From NCBI GenBank assembly GCA_004144175.1, contig SEFT01000013.1, positions 124,001 to 188,000 of the forward strand: 64,000 nt of DNA, written 5' to 3'. The DNA is from Sphingobacteriales bacterium. Lineage in GTDB: Bacteria > Bacteroidota > Bacteroidia > Chitinophagales > Chitinophagaceae. Of this stretch, positions 33,679 to 43,389 are shown in pieces (positions within the stretch are counted from its first letter, which is position 1; each line of letters opens with the position of its first letter). A program made the position numbers and the translations under genes. The notes under the pieces were generated by a model, which was given only the letters and a program-made list of their open reading frames with translations, made no database searches and was not told the origin of the DNA.

Positions 33679-34386
33679 TTATTGTTCCAGCTCGAGGAGC
33701 ATGTGCTCCAAATCCTGGTAGTTCTCAAAGAGCTTATTGATGGTTTTATACTCTACCGCAAAGTAAAAGACCAGGTATACCAGCACCAGTGTAGTGTAAG
33801 CGGCAGGCATTTGCCCTGCACCTGTCAGGTCAGGAGAAAGACGCACCGTCGTAAAGAAGAGTGCAAAGCCAATCCACGACCACATACTGGTTGTATAACC
33901 ATCTGCCGTACTTGTCTTAAGATATCGTTTCGGAAGTCCCCCGTTTAATTTAGTCGTTCCAACAACAAACACCAGCCAGAGACCTATTGAGAACACATTT
34001 GTACCCCAAAGTAAAGTCACGTTATTTAGCTCTGCCCACATATGACCTTTATAATAGGCAGCAGCTAACAAGCCAACACCAAACACAAATGGGATGTTTG
34101 CCAACAGGTCTCTTGCATTCTTTTTGAACACTCTTCTTTGCCTCGTCTCAAACTGCCCTTGGTGCGATGCTGCCAGGTTTCTAAATCCACTTACGCCAAA
34201 GTCGCGGTGCGCGTCTTGCATGGCCTGCTCCAGCGCGATAGATGGTGTAGCCTGCATCTTTTCTTCCACCTTACAGGCAAAGTGGTCCAGTATGTCCATC
34301 ACCATCGAAGGCTCGCGGAAGCCGCGCGAGTGTATGAACTTTACCAATACCTTCAGTTGCTCTTTAGTAAGTGTCACCTTATCCAT
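33679..34386 (-). CDS. PadR-linked integral membrane protein
   Basis: A 235-residue protein. Residues 1-85 are soluble and helical (LTKEQLKVLVKFIHSRGF), resembling the prefix domain that is often found on membrane proteins encoded next to PadR regulators. Four hydrophobic segments follow (about 97-112, 127-145, 170-185 and 195-218). Function unknown. The gene overlaps the padR-like gene by 8 bp, so it is translationally coupled and probably controlled by that repressor. Confidence 0.8.
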   Translation of the reverse strand: MDKVTLTKEQLKVLVKFIHSRGFREPSMVMDILDHFACKVEEKMQATPSIALEQAMQDAHRDFGVSGFRNLAASHQGQFETRQRRVFKKNARDLLANIPFVFGVGLLAAAYYKGHMWAELNNVTLLWGTNVFSIGLWLVFVVGTTKLNGGLPKRYLKTSTADGYTTSMWSWIGFALFFTTVRLSPDLTGAGQMPAAYTTLVLVYLVFYFAVEYKTINKLFENYQDLEHMLLELEQ

Positions 34387-34726
34387 GTGATAGTTTTGTG
34401 TTTAAAAGTATTTGCACTGATATTAAAGCCTCCTGCAAGGCGTTTACCCGGTCGGCCGTTTCGGTCTTGCCTTTTTTGCTAAGCGTGTAGTATTTGCGCC
34501 GCCTGCCGTCTACGGTTTCGGTAGTAGTCTCCAGCAATCCCTCTTCCAATAGCTTGTGCAGGGCCGGATACAGAGCTGCTTCTGTAATGGCCATTTTATT
34601 GTCTGTCATTTCGCGCACTACTTTGGTTATCTCATAACCATACATACGGTCGTTCTGCTCCAGCAGCTTTAGCACTATGGTAGCCAAGCTACCCTTCACT
34701 ACCGGTCCTGTTTCTGTGTTCTTCAT
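34379..34726 (-). CDS. PadR family transcriptional regulator
   Basis: A 115-residue winged-helix repressor. KGSLATIVLKLLEQNDRMYGYEI and ITEAALYPALHKLLEEGLL form the DNA-binding domain, and RRKYYTLSKKG is the wing. The ATG at 34724-34726 is used, which places the start just downstream of an inverted repeat at 34734-34748 and a promoter at 34760-34789. PadR proteins are local repressors that respond to small molecules; the layout suggests that it represses itself and the coupled membrane protein. Confidence 0.92.
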   Translation of the reverse strand: MKNTETGPVVKGSLATIVLKLLEQNDRMYGYEITKVVREMTDNKMAITEAALYPALHKLLEEGLLETTTETVDGRRRKYYTLSKKGKTETADRVNALQEALISVQILLNTKLSHG

Positions 34727-34733
34727 ACTAACG

Positions 34734-34748
34734 CCTAATAAAATTAGG
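34734..34748. promoter_or_regulatory. Probable PadR operator (CCTAAT-AAA-ATTAGG)
   Basis: A perfect inverted repeat with 6-bp arms and a 3-bp centre, located between the promoter -7 box and the start codon of the PadR gene. A second half-site AATTTAGG lies at 34763-34770 inside the promoter. The position is what is expected of an autorepression site. Confidence 0.65.
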
Positions 34749-34759
34749 TATATACCCAA

Positions 34760-34789
34760 CAAATTTAGGTATCCTTCCCGAAAAAACAA
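34760..34789 (-). promoter_or_regulatory. PadR operon promoter (TTG - N19 - TAAATTTG)
   Basis: Read on the minus strand: -33 TTG at 34789-34787, 19 bp spacer, -7 TAAATTTG at 34767-34760. Both boxes and spacing match the Bacteroidota promoter consensus. Confidence 0.7.
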
Positions 34790-34809
34790 GAGATGTAAAG
34801 TTTAGCCAT

Positions 34810-34817
34810 TAAATTTG
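34810..34817 (+). promoter_or_regulatory. Promoter -7 box (TAAATTTG) for the flavoprotein gene
   Basis: TAAATTTG ends 18 bp before the ATG at 34836. No clear -33 TTG. It is about 43 bp from the divergent PadR -7 box, so the PadR repressor might influence both. Confidence 0.45.
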
Positions 34818-34835
34818 GGGCTTTGCAGCATTTTC

Positions 34836-36092
34836 ATGGCGTTACATAAGATCAATACCAAGGTTATCATTATAGGAGCAGGACCCGCAGGAGCAGGAAC
34901 ATCTATCTACCTTACACAGGCAGGTATACCCCACGTTATCATAGAGAAAGAGACCTTCCCAAGGGATAAGGTATGTGGCGATGCCTGTAGCGGTAAAACA
35001 GCCTTTGTACTGAGAAAGGCCAACCCCGAATGGCTGAAAGAGATATTTGCCAGCGAGGAAAAGTTCATGCCCAGCCACGGTATTGTGTTCGTAGCGCCCA
35101 ATGGCAAGTCGCTAGATATTGCCTATAACCCCAACAGGATACCGGGCGAGCAAGCGCCGGGCTTCACTACGCCGCGCATGGTATTCGATAACTTCCTGTT
35201 CGATAAGCTGCCATCGCAACACACCACCATCTTTCAGCAATCGGCGGTAAAGAATATTGACCGGGAGAATGATATTGTAACTGTAACCTTTACTAAAGGG
35301 GAAGATACTTATGAGGTTACCGCTCCGCTCATCGTTGGCGCCGATGGCGATAAGGGTATCGTGCGTAAGAGCTTCATGAATGATAATAACTCGGCTAAAG
35401 CCTATGCCGTAGGACTACGCGCTTATTACACGGGCGTTACGGGCATGCACAAAGAGAACTTCATTGAGCTGCACTTCCTGCCCGAGATGCTGCCGGGCTA
35501 CCTCTGGATATTCCCTATGCCGAATGGCATAGTGAATGTAGGTGTAGGTATACTTTCAGAGCGCATACGCTCTAAGAAGATAAACCTGCGGGAGCAGATG
35601 CTGCACGCTCTCAAAACTAATCCAAACATAAAACACAGGTTTAAGAATGCTACCTTGCTGGACAAGATACAGGGCTGGGGCCTGCCAATGGGGATGGAAC
35701 AGCTGCCTATATCAGGCGATAACTTCGTGCTGACGGGTGATGCAGCAAGCCTTATCGACCCATTTAGCGGTGAAGGTATTGGTAACGCACTCTACAGCGG
35801 CATGCTGGCAGCTTATGCTATCGAAAAAGCGGTACGACAAAATCAGTACGACAGAGCCTTCCTGAAAGAGCAGTACGACGATGTGCTGTATAAGCGCATA
35901 GGTGATGAACTGAAGATAAGCGCTACCCTGCAACGCTTGTGCCGCTACCCATGGCTGTTCAACTTTGTAGTGAACAAGGCCAACAAAAGCCCCTCGCTCA
36001 GCAAAACCATCAGCTGTATGTTCACCGACCTTGACATGCGCGACCAGTTGCGCAAGCCATCGTTCTATGCCAAGATACTGCTCAACCGCTAG
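34836..36092 (+). CDS. Geranylgeranyl reductase-family FAD oxidoreductase
   Basis: A 418-residue flavoprotein. VIIIGAGPAGAGTSIYL binds FAD, FPRDKVCGDACSGK is the family block after the first domain, and LTGDAASLIDPFSGEGIGNA is the second FAD motif. Relatives reduce prenyl chains of chlorophyll, quinones or membrane lipids; the substrate here is unknown. The ATG at 34836 is chosen over a TTG at 34815, which overlaps the -7 box. It ends in a CTAG shared as stop codon with the convergent subtilase gene. Confidence 0.85.
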   Translation: MALHKINTKVIIIGAGPAGAGTSIYLTQAGIPHVIIEKETFPRDKVCGDACSGKTAFVLRKANPEWLKEIFASEEKFMPSHGIVFVAPNGKSLDIAYNPNRIPGEQAPGFTTPRMVFDNFLFDKLPSQHTTIFQQSAVKNIDRENDIVTVTFTKGEDTYEVTAPLIVGADGDKGIVRKSFMNDNNSAKAYAVGLRAYYTGVTGMHKENFIELHFLPEMLPGYLWIFPMPNGIVNVGVGILSERIRSKKINLREQMLHALKTNPNIKHRFKNATLLDKIQGWGLPMGMEQLPISGDNFVLTGDAASLIDPFSGEGIGNALYSGMLAAYAIEKAVRQNQYDRAFLKEQYDDVLYKRIGDELKISATLQRLCRYPWLFNFVVNKANKSPSLSKTISCMFTDLDMRDQLRKPSFYAKILLNR

Positions 36093-39000
36093 TTGCGCTG
36101 GTATACAATCTTATACACATAACGCCTGTCGCCAATGCGCGCATTCAGGAAGTATATGCCCGACTGTAGCGTTGGTGTGCTGATCTTTGTCTCGGTATAT
36201 GCATCCTCAGCCTGTACTTTGGTATTTAAAACCTGCCTGCCCGATATGTCAGTTATGACAATAGACATCTCCGTACCCGCATAGGCATTCCAACCTATCT
36301 TGATATTGCCATCGCGCGTTGGATTAGGGCTTACGCTGACGATACCCGGCTCGGACATAATAAACTTCTTGTCAAACACCTCAATATCATCCACGGCAAT
36401 ACCCTCGCGGTTGCTACCCGGGTCGGATGTGAATACGAAGCGGAAGCGCGTCATAGCCTTTAGCTTAGGCAGTGGTGTCGAGGCTTCGTGCCACATGGTG
36501 TTATCTTCCTGGCTCCACATATCATACAGCGTATCGCTATACCAGTTGGTGCCTTCTTTCCAGGTGCCTACCCTATCCCACTTGGCGCCATCTATACTGT
36601 ACTCCAGGTAGGCTGCGTCGCAGTACACGATACCGCAGTACTCAATATCATACGCCATTTTTAGCCTCAGCGTAGGGTTCGCCAACTGCGAGAGGTCGAA
36701 ACAAGGACTGTACAGATAGCCTATTTCGTTGGTAGCGTAATTGCCATCCAGGTTGGTCTTCCAGGCTTTAGTGCCGCTGGCTGCGCCATTTATTTTTTCC
36801 GATTGCGGTGTACCATACTCCCAGCTGTTCTTAGGCCCGTCACTATACCAGCCGCCATTGTTAGCTTCAAAATTTTCGAAGTATGGGAACCCATTTACCT
36901 TTGGCTGATTGCGGAATTTAAAATTCAGTACGCTGTCATTCTCCTTATAAGTATCGCCGTTGGCCGCCAGCCATACCGATACGGTGTACATATCGTAAGT
37001 CGGTATCGACATCGGAGCCTTAAATGTATAGTCTATCGTTTGCTTGCCTTTGATGGATGGTATTGTTTCACTCACCACCTGTCCATTACCCATTTGGTAA
37101 AACACCCGCACATTCGACTGGTCGTTGTTTACACTGTTGTATATCTTAATGGTAAGCGGCGCGCTTACTGCCAAGCCGCAACTAATGATCTCCGGGCTTA
37201 CTATCTGCAACAGCTGCATATCGTTTTCTACCGTATAGATGCGCACATTGTCGAACGTCAGGCCACGGCCGTAGTCCCGGTTGCCTATCACCGATACATC
37301 GTTCTGAGCAAACCTTATTTGGGTGCTGGTAGAGAACAACTGCCGCCAGCGCGACAGCGCATCGTTAATGGAAATGCTGCCCGACTTCTGCACTTCTCCA
37401 ACGTTCAGGCTATTGGCATTGTATACAAACAGCCGCTGCCAAGTGTTGGTATCGCTGCCTCTTACCATTACTTCGTTGTCCTTCGGCAGGCTTGGTTGTC
37501 CGTGCAGTATGTAGTCAAAGTCGATCCTTACCTCCTTACCTGCCACCTCGTAGTTGCTAAGGTTAAAAGTGCCGATGAATGCATTCTGGCTTCCAATGGC
37601 GGTATGCTTCACTGCATCGAGGCTTACCGACCGATTACCACCGATAGTGATGTTCTTATTTACGAATGTTCTTAGCCTTCCCGTGTCGTTGGCATTGAAG
37701 TAATCCCAGCGATCATTTATGGACAGCCCAACACTATCTGAGAAAGTCTCGATCGGTGCGAGCGATTCAAAATCATCAGTAAACGGCGTAGCCAGGTCGA
37801 TAGCGTTATTGCTCAGATGGCGGAACACACGTGTAATTGTATCATTACCATGCTGCGGATCGGCAATATCCATATTCTCTACCGCAGCCTTTATTGTGTA
37901 AGTGCCTACGGCAGACAAGTCAAGCCCTGTGAAGCTAAGTTCTTTGGTAGCATTTGGCTCAAGCGGAGTATGTAAGATCTGTGATGTCCAAGGGCCGTTG
38001 TTGATGCTGTATGATACGCGATAGAAGTTATGAAAGGCATCATCCAGGTTGCGCAGTAGTAGCGTCAGCGTATCGTTTGCTTTTAGCTCGGTGCTGGTCA
38101 GCTTCCTGCCGCCCGATGGGCTTACCACAGCCTGTATCATAAGGTCGCCATTCGATGCCGGATTCTTGCAATTGCCATCATTGGGTTTGCGGTATATGCC
38201 CATGCTTCGGTAGCCAGCTTTACCATCTACCATGGGGCGCACAGCTGCAAAGTAAAAGCTATCCAGCGCCAGCCCGCCAAAGGTGTACGCTGTAGTGTTG
38301 TTATCTACGGTATCAACCGGCTCCATATTGGCACCAACTTTCCTCAATATCTCGTAAGCATTGGCGTTAGGCACAGCCTCCCACTCAAAGTTCATATAGC
38401 CGGGGCACTGGTCGGTGCTTAGCTTTAGGGCAGGCTGTTTAGTGGCAATAAACATCGGTGATGTATTAGACGCCGTATTTTTCTGTATCAATCGCAGTCT
38501 GCAAGCAGCAGAATTTATCGATGCAGGCACTTCCCATTTGTGATAACGGCGATTGCCGGGAATATTATCATCTATCATTGTCCAGCTATCGCCGTTATCT
38601 GTTGAATACTCCAGCGAAAACGTAGCCATAGTGTCCTTCGCATCCCAGTACACCATCAACCGGTCGCCCGATTTTACCTGTGCATTAGAGTCGGGGTAAG
38701 TGATCTTGATACCTGCCGGCACGAAGTCGTATGCTACCACATAGTCCTGCGCACCAGTGGGTATATTGAAACCCTTCACAGCAATGGTATAGCTGCCCGG
38801 CTGCGGTGCATCTACTACTATCTGCTCCGTATTATTCAATCTATCTGCCTGCTCGGTAGCGTTCTTCAAAATATTTGCCGGAGTAGCATCGAGTACCAGC
38901 GGACGATGCAGCGTGCTGTTAGGCTCCATTACTTCCAGGTCCAGGTCATTTACCAATTGCTTGGCAGCGGTAGGGCTGGCCGGCTGGTCGTGCCAGCAGA

Positions 39001-40615
39001 GCATCACCTTCAGTTGTGCCGTACCTGCCGGTACATTGATGGTTAGGGTTTGTTCTTCGCTGTTGTTTATCGTCTTAGTGGTGTAGGTATTACCATCCAG
39101 CATCCGTAGTGAACGCTGTATGTTCATGAAGCCAAAACCAAAACGATAGTCGGGGCCGGGGTTGCCTATATCTATAGCGCCGTTTAGCAGTACGGTCTTT
39201 AGTACATCCGCCCTTGGGTTTACTGCACCGTTTATCTGCCTGTATCGTTCGGTTAATAAAGCCAGTCCACCAGCTACACCGGGGCAAGCCATGCTGGTAC
39301 CACCCGAAACCAGGTAGGCGTCCGTACGCGTGGTCGACATTACATCTACCCCTACGGCTGTTATCTCCGGCTTCAGGCGGCCATCCTTTACCGGGCCCCG
39401 AGAACCGTCTATAGCATTTACAAATTGTTTATCGGTACTGGTAACAACTATATTGTTTTTAGCTGGCTGATAACCTCCCGTCACCGTTGCAAAACCTGCG
39501 GGGTATGGGCTGCAATTAAGCTTGCCATCATTACCCGCGGCAAACACGTGCAGTACTTGGTTATACTGCAAGGTCATCTTATCCAGCTCCTGCGATATGA
39601 TGTCGTACGTGCCTGAGTATCTGCAATCGCCAATCGCTGCTGCGTACGAGTTGTTGGTGATGGTCATGTTATGTGCTTCGAACATGGCAGGCGTTTGCTC
39701 CCACACCTGGCTATAAAAATGGTCTACGAGTGTAGCTTTGGGTGCCTGCCCCTCACCTCTAGGGTCGATGATGCCCGCAGCCCCAACGATACCGTTGATA
39801 TGGACGCCGTGGTTGGTGTACGAAGCAGGGTTATAATTGATGATCCGGTCTTTCAGGTCCACATGCGTTATGCCCGATACATTATCACCCACACCTACCA
39901 CAACGCCCTTTCCCGAAAGTCCGTAACCGCCGTTGCTTACAGGCGAAAAAGCCACATTACTGCGGGTGGCGGTTTTCGATTCAAAATTGAGCGGTACATT
40001 TTCATGTAAGGGATTGACATAAGATGTGCCATACCAGGCAGCCAATTTTAGCAAGTTAGCTTTTGGTATAGTTATCGAATAAGACTTAAGTCCGGAAGAA
40101 CTTTTTTTGGTTATCTGTCCACCCAGTTCCGCAATCATTTTCTGCACGTCCTGCGTTTCCACCCCAATTGTAGATAGCTGCACCTCCACGTTGCCGTAAT
40201 CGCCGGTACTATACATTGATAAACCCTCATCCGTCTTCCATTCGGCCTGCATGGGCACTACACTCCTTATCGAGCAGCTTTCGATGAGCTGCGGAGATAG
40301 CGTGTTACTTATTACAGATATAAAAGTATTATCAGGCACATAATCGCCCAGCATTACCCCATTCAATTGCAACAGCTCTTTTTGGCTGGCATTAGGAAGT
40401 ACAGAAAATTGAATAAGTACTTGCTGGTGTCCAACCAAACCCTTGGCCTGACTAGTTACTGTCCAGGCTTTGGCATCGGCAGCAGGTGACAGCGTTTGCT
40501 TCTTCAGGTATATTTTCGGTGCATTGGGTTGCGCGGTAGCAGCTACTGCTGCAAGTATATAAATTATAAAAAGACTGTATTTACACACCACTCCTTTTCC
40601 GGTATTTTTTGTCAT
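36089..40615 (-). CDS. T9SS-exported S8 family serine protease, large multidomain
   Basis: A 1508-residue secreted protein with signal peptide (about 12-28). The subtilisin-like domain (about 225-500) has the triad D244 (VGVGDNVSG), H269 (NHGVHING), S441 (SGGTSMACPG) and the oxyanion N322 (TNNSYA). It continues with a P/jelly-roll-like region, Fn3-like and CARDB-like beta domains, two MAM/jelly-roll-like segments, and a C-terminal T9SS type A sorting domain (SVSPNPTRDGNIKI and a terminal KIVYQRN). It should be secreted to the surface or medium through T9SS and degrade proteins. It shares its stop CTAG with the flavoprotein gene. Confidence 0.92.
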   Translation of the reverse strand: MTKNTGKGVVCKYSLFIIYILAAVAATAQPNAPKIYLKKQTLSPAADAKAWTVTSQAKGLVGHQQVLIQFSVLPNASQKELLQLNGVMLGDYVPDNTFISVISNTLSPQLIESCSIRSVVPMQAEWKTDEGLSMYSTGDYGNVEVQLSTIGVETQDVQKMIAELGGQITKKSSSGLKSYSITIPKANLLKLAAWYGTSYVNPLHENVPLNFESKTATRSNVAFSPVSNGGYGLSGKGVVVGVGDNVSGITHVDLKDRIINYNPASYTNHGVHINGIVGAAGIIDPRGEGQAPKATLVDHFYSQVWEQTPAMFEAHNMTITNNSYAAAIGDCRYSGTYDIISQELDKMTLQYNQVLHVFAAGNDGKLNCSPYPAGFATVTGGYQPAKNNIVVTSTDKQFVNAIDGSRGPVKDGRLKPEITAVGVDVMSTTRTDAYLVSGGTSMACPGVAGGLALLTERYRQINGAVNPRADVLKTVLLNGAIDIGNPGPDYRFGFGFMNIQRSLRMLDGNTYTTKTINNSEEQTLTINVPAGTAQLKVMLCWHDQPASPTAAKQLVNDLDLEVMEPNSTLHRPLVLDATPANILKNATEQADRLNNTEQIVVDAPQPGSYTIAVKGFNIPTGAQDYVVAYDFVPAGIKITYPDSNAQVKSGDRLMVYWDAKDTMATFSLEYSTDNGDSWTMIDDNIPGNRRYHKWEVPASINSAACRLRLIQKNTASNTSPMFIATKQPALKLSTDQCPGYMNFEWEAVPNANAYEILRKVGANMEPVDTVDNNTTAYTFGGLALDSFYFAAVRPMVDGKAGYRSMGIYRKPNDGNCKNPASNGDLMIQAVVSPSGGRKLTSTELKANDTLTLLLRNLDDAFHNFYRVSYSINNGPWTSQILHTPLEPNATKELSFTGLDLSAVGTYTIKAAVENMDIADPQHGNDTITRVFRHLSNNAIDLATPFTDDFESLAPIETFSDSVGLSINDRWDYFNANDTGRLRTFVNKNITIGGNRSVSLDAVKHTAIGSQNAFIGTFNLSNYEVAGKEVRIDFDYILHGQPSLPKDNEVMVRGSDTNTWQRLFVYNANSLNVGEVQKSGSISINDALSRWRQLFSTSTQIRFAQNDVSVIGNRDYGRGLTFDNVRIYTVENDMQLLQIVSPEIISCGLAVSAPLTIKIYNSVNNDQSNVRVFYQMGNGQVVSETIPSIKGKQTIDYTFKAPMSIPTYDMYTVSVWLAANGDTYKENDSVLNFKFRNQPKVNGFPYFENFEANNGGWYSDGPKNSWEYGTPQSEKINGAASGTKAWKTNLDGNYATNEIGYLYSPCFDLSQLANPTLRLKMAYDIEYCGIVYCDAAYLEYSIDGAKWDRVGTWKEGTNWYSDTLYDMWSQEDNTMWHEASTPLPKLKAMTRFRFVFTSDPGSNREGIAVDDIEVFDKKFIMSEPGIVSVSPNPTRDGNIKIGWNAYAGTEMSIVITDISGRQVLNTKVQAEDAYTETKISTPTLQSGIYFLNARIGDRRYVYKIVYQRN

Positions 40616-40730
40616 TACGCGATAGCGTTGATGTAGAACTGGGATTTACCCTTTGAAGTTACCAATTTTAGGCTAAATCAGCTAATCGGCTAAAGTTTGA
40701 CCAGATGATTAAATAACGACCTGAAATCAT

Positions 40731-40738
40731 TAGATTTG
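40731..40738 (+). promoter_or_regulatory. Promoter -7 box (TAGATTTG) for the DUF4397 gene
   Basis: TAGATTTG matches TAnnTTTG, 55 bp before the ATG at 40794. A TTTG at 40696-40699 is too distant to be its -33 box. Confidence 0.35.
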
Positions 40739-40793
40739 GGTTTAGCCCTGTCAGTTTAACCACCCTCGTTAATTAATTAAACAATCAAAACTG

Positions 40794-42473
40794 ATGAAGA
40801 AATTTTTACTTACCTCTATTATTTCAGCCGCTGCATTTACTTCTTTTGCCCAGCCGGCACAAGTGCAGATCATCAATAACTCGCCCGACTCTACCATCGA
40901 TATGGTAGATGTTTACTTTAACGGCAATCCGCAGGCAAACGACCTGATGTATAAAGGCGCGACGGCCTTAAGTACAATTTCTCAGACCAACACCCCGGTA
41001 GTCATATCGTTTGCCAAGCATGATGGCGTGTATCCTGTCGATACGTTCAAACAGATCACTACCACCTTTACTTCAGGCAATAAGTATATATTAATATTGA
41101 ACGGTACAAAAGACCAGGCGCGTTACTCGCCTGCAGTACCTATCAGGGTCGATATATACACCGGAGCTAAGGACGTTGCTGCCAATTCGCAGGAAACGGA
41201 AATACTTTTTGCACATGGCAGTACCGATCTACCACAAAGCGATTTTAGAGTGGGAGCCGAAATTGTAGATGACAATCGTAGCTTCAGTTCATTTGCGGCG
41301 GGATATAAGGCTTTTCCGAGTATGCTGCCTCCGCCTGCGCAGCGTGTACTTCGCATTACTAATCCCTCCGGCAGCAAAACGATCAGCTCGCACAACTTTA
41401 ATCTGATGCCGTTTGCCGGCAGGGCTATTGTAGCTATGCCTACTGGTTTTGTTAACCCCGGCGCAAACCGGAATGGCGCACCGTTGACATTTATTGCTGT
41501 CACATCAACCGGCCAGGTTATGGAGTTCGTGCCGACCACTTCTGACATGACCCGTATACAACTAATACATAACAGCGCCGATCTCAATGCATCACTGGTA
41601 GATGTATACTTTGGCGACTCTCTTACATTTGCCAACGTACCGTTCCGCACTGCATCACCTTTTATTGACATACCTGCCCAATCTAATATGACACTGGGCG
41701 TAGCACCGGCAAACAGCAATACGGTAGCAGATACTTTTTTTAGCGCTGACCTTTATCTTGATCCTGAGAAAAACTATATCGGTGTGATGAGCGGTATCAG
41801 GAGCAATAGCACCGGCTATACTCCAATGAGACCAATGACCTTCTCGCTCAAAGAGAATGGGAAAGAAGAAGGTTCTAATAATAACAATGTAGATGTGACT
41901 GTATTTCATGGAAGCACGGATGCACCTGTATTCGATATACAGAACGGAAACGGTACAGTGATTGTTAATGACCTTGCCTATGGCCAGTTCAGCAGTTATT
42001 TGCCTCTGCCTGCAACGGTTACGTCCATCGTCCATCTTACAGATGCTGCCGGTGGGTTTCTGCACCGCTACAGCCCTACCTTTACTCCATTTGCCGGCCA
42101 AGCCGGTGTAATATTAGCATCAGGCTTCCACGACTCGACCGTGAACAATAATGGCAGCAAATTCGGACTGTATTTTGCTACGGCAATGGGCGGACCACTG
42201 ATGGCTTTACCGGAAGCATTTGTTAGCGTAAATGATATAGCGGCTAACAGCAACATTAAAATATACCCTAACCCTGCTACCGACCGCTTATTCATCGCTG
42301 GAACACAGTCAGCCGATTTTACCGCAACAGTTTGTGATATGACCGGTAAGGTGATGGCACAATTCAGTAATGATACAAACGGTGTGGATGTAAGCCGCCT
42401 GGCAAGTGGTATGTATATACTGAAGGTACAGGATGGAGCTAATACCTTCCATCAGAAGTTCAGCAAGCAATAA
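40794..42473 (+). CDS. DUF4397 repeat protein with T9SS sorting domain
   Basis: A 559-residue secreted protein, signal peptide MKKFLLTSIISAAAFTSFA. It has repeated DUF4397-like units near residues 22-130, 130-240, 255-370 and 370-475, each starting with a motif such as VQIINNSPDS, ILFAHGSTDLPQS, IQLIHNSADLNA or VTVFHGSTDAPV. The C-terminus (about 480-559, KIYPNPATDRLFI to HQKFSKQ) is a T9SS type A domain. DUF4397 proteins are surface or matrix proteins of unknown role. A terminator follows. Confidence 0.9.
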   Translation: MKKFLLTSIISAAAFTSFAQPAQVQIINNSPDSTIDMVDVYFNGNPQANDLMYKGATALSTISQTNTPVVISFAKHDGVYPVDTFKQITTTFTSGNKYILILNGTKDQARYSPAVPIRVDIYTGAKDVAANSQETEILFAHGSTDLPQSDFRVGAEIVDDNRSFSSFAAGYKAFPSMLPPPAQRVLRITNPSGSKTISSHNFNLMPFAGRAIVAMPTGFVNPGANRNGAPLTFIAVTSTGQVMEFVPTTSDMTRIQLIHNSADLNASLVDVYFGDSLTFANVPFRTASPFIDIPAQSNMTLGVAPANSNTVADTFFSADLYLDPEKNYIGVMSGIRSNSTGYTPMRPMTFSLKENGKEEGSNNNNVDVTVFHGSTDAPVFDIQNGNGTVIVNDLAYGQFSSYLPLPATVTSIVHLTDAAGGFLHRYSPTFTPFAGQAGVILASGFHDSTVNNNGSKFGLYFATAMGGPLMALPEAFVSVNDIAANSNIKIYPNPATDRLFIAGTQSADFTATVCDMTGKVMAQFSNDTNGVDVSRLASGMYILKVQDGANTFHQKFSKQ

Positions 42474-42488
42474 GATTCCTGATAAAGT

Positions 42489-42526
42489 AATAAGTAAAGG
42501 CTCCCGATGCGGAGCCTTTACTTATT
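42489..42526. terminator. Terminator after the DUF4397 gene
   Basis: A perfect 16-bp stem, 42489-42504 with 42511-42526, loop CGATGC, with AT-rich flanks. Confidence 0.9.
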
Positions 42527-42611
42527 ATATACCAAATTTTGGGCAAACTACGAACACAGAAAAAGAATTTTCATATACCTATTTTATGGGAGGTTTTATT
42601 ATTTTCGCCCG

Positions 42612-42878
42612 ATGGCAAACGAGTCTAACATAATCGCATTCCGCTACGAGTACCTTATCGTTTCTGAAGGAAAACATATTGGTAAAGGCGCACAAACCAT
42701 GTATAGCACCGACCCCGAAGACACAGGGCGTGACAGGCTGAAAGCGGAGGTAATGGAGCAACTCGAAGAGAAGCACCCCGATACTCCTTTCATGGTGATC
42801 ATCCAGAGCAGCAAGGTAATGAAGGAGCAGGACACGAGAAACCTGCCAAACGGCTTTAAGCTGACCGAAACAATATAG
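42612..42878 (+). CDS. Hypothetical 88-residue protein
   Basis: A small charged soluble protein with no recognised family; one amphipathic helix (RLKAEVMEQLEEK) between beta-like stretches (NIIAFRYEYLIVSEG and FMVIIQSSKVM). The ATG at 42612 is used, since the longer frame runs through the terminator of the previous gene. No partner gene is obvious. Confidence 0.6.
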   Translation: MANESNIIAFRYEYLIVSEGKHIGKGAQTMYSTDPEDTGRDRLKAEVMEQLEEKHPDTPFMVIIQSSKVMKEQDTRNLPNGFKLTETI

Positions 42879-42918
42879 GTAGCCCCTACCTGTGTAATAG
42901 AATATTATTTGCTGGAAG

Positions 42919-43311
42919 CTATGCGACAATTTTGCGTACAGCTTCCAGCTCTTTCCATATCAATATCGCCGTCACTACCATTTCGGCTAAGAAATAGGCA
43001 ATGCCTAATGGTGTAAGCTTGGGAAAAAAGTATACCGATAGTGCAGCTGTAAGCAAACAATACAGCAGGTTGGCTACGGCAATTTCCTTTATAAAGGCCC
43101 GCCACCGTTCCCGCACCATAAAAAAGCAGCTTAAAGAGTAAACAGCAAAGACGGTCGCTATACCTGCAAGTGTATACATTACTTTCGACGGCATTCCGGT
43201 AACGTCGTGAATAGCGAGCGTATACAATAGCACAGCCGACAATAAAGCTCCAGCGCCATCTATCAGGAATAGATTACGAGGCTTGCCGAAAAATGATACA
43301 TCTTGAGCCAT
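42919..43311 (-). CDS. Hypothetical integral membrane protein
   Basis: A 130-residue protein with four hydrophobic segments (about 15-33, 43-63, 77-92 and 97-117) and a short polar N-terminus. No family was recognised. It is convergent with the 88-residue gene and divergent from the second subtilase. Confidence 0.7.
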   Translation of the reverse strand: MAQDVSFFGKPRNLFLIDGAGALLSAVLLYTLAIHDVTGMPSKVMYTLAGIATVFAVYSLSCFFMVRERWRAFIKEIAVANLLYCLLTAALSVYFFPKLTPLGIAYFLAEMVVTAILIWKELEAVRKIVA

Positions 43312-43389
43312 ATCTTACTCGATGGTCAAAGATAGTATTCAAACTATTCGATACCGGAATAATCAATAACTTTAAGCAAACTACTGTTT

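Noticed and set aside
36803-37675. 290-residue open frame on the plus strand
   Set aside because: Antisense to the large subtilase; no start context or domain, composition is that of a shadow frame.
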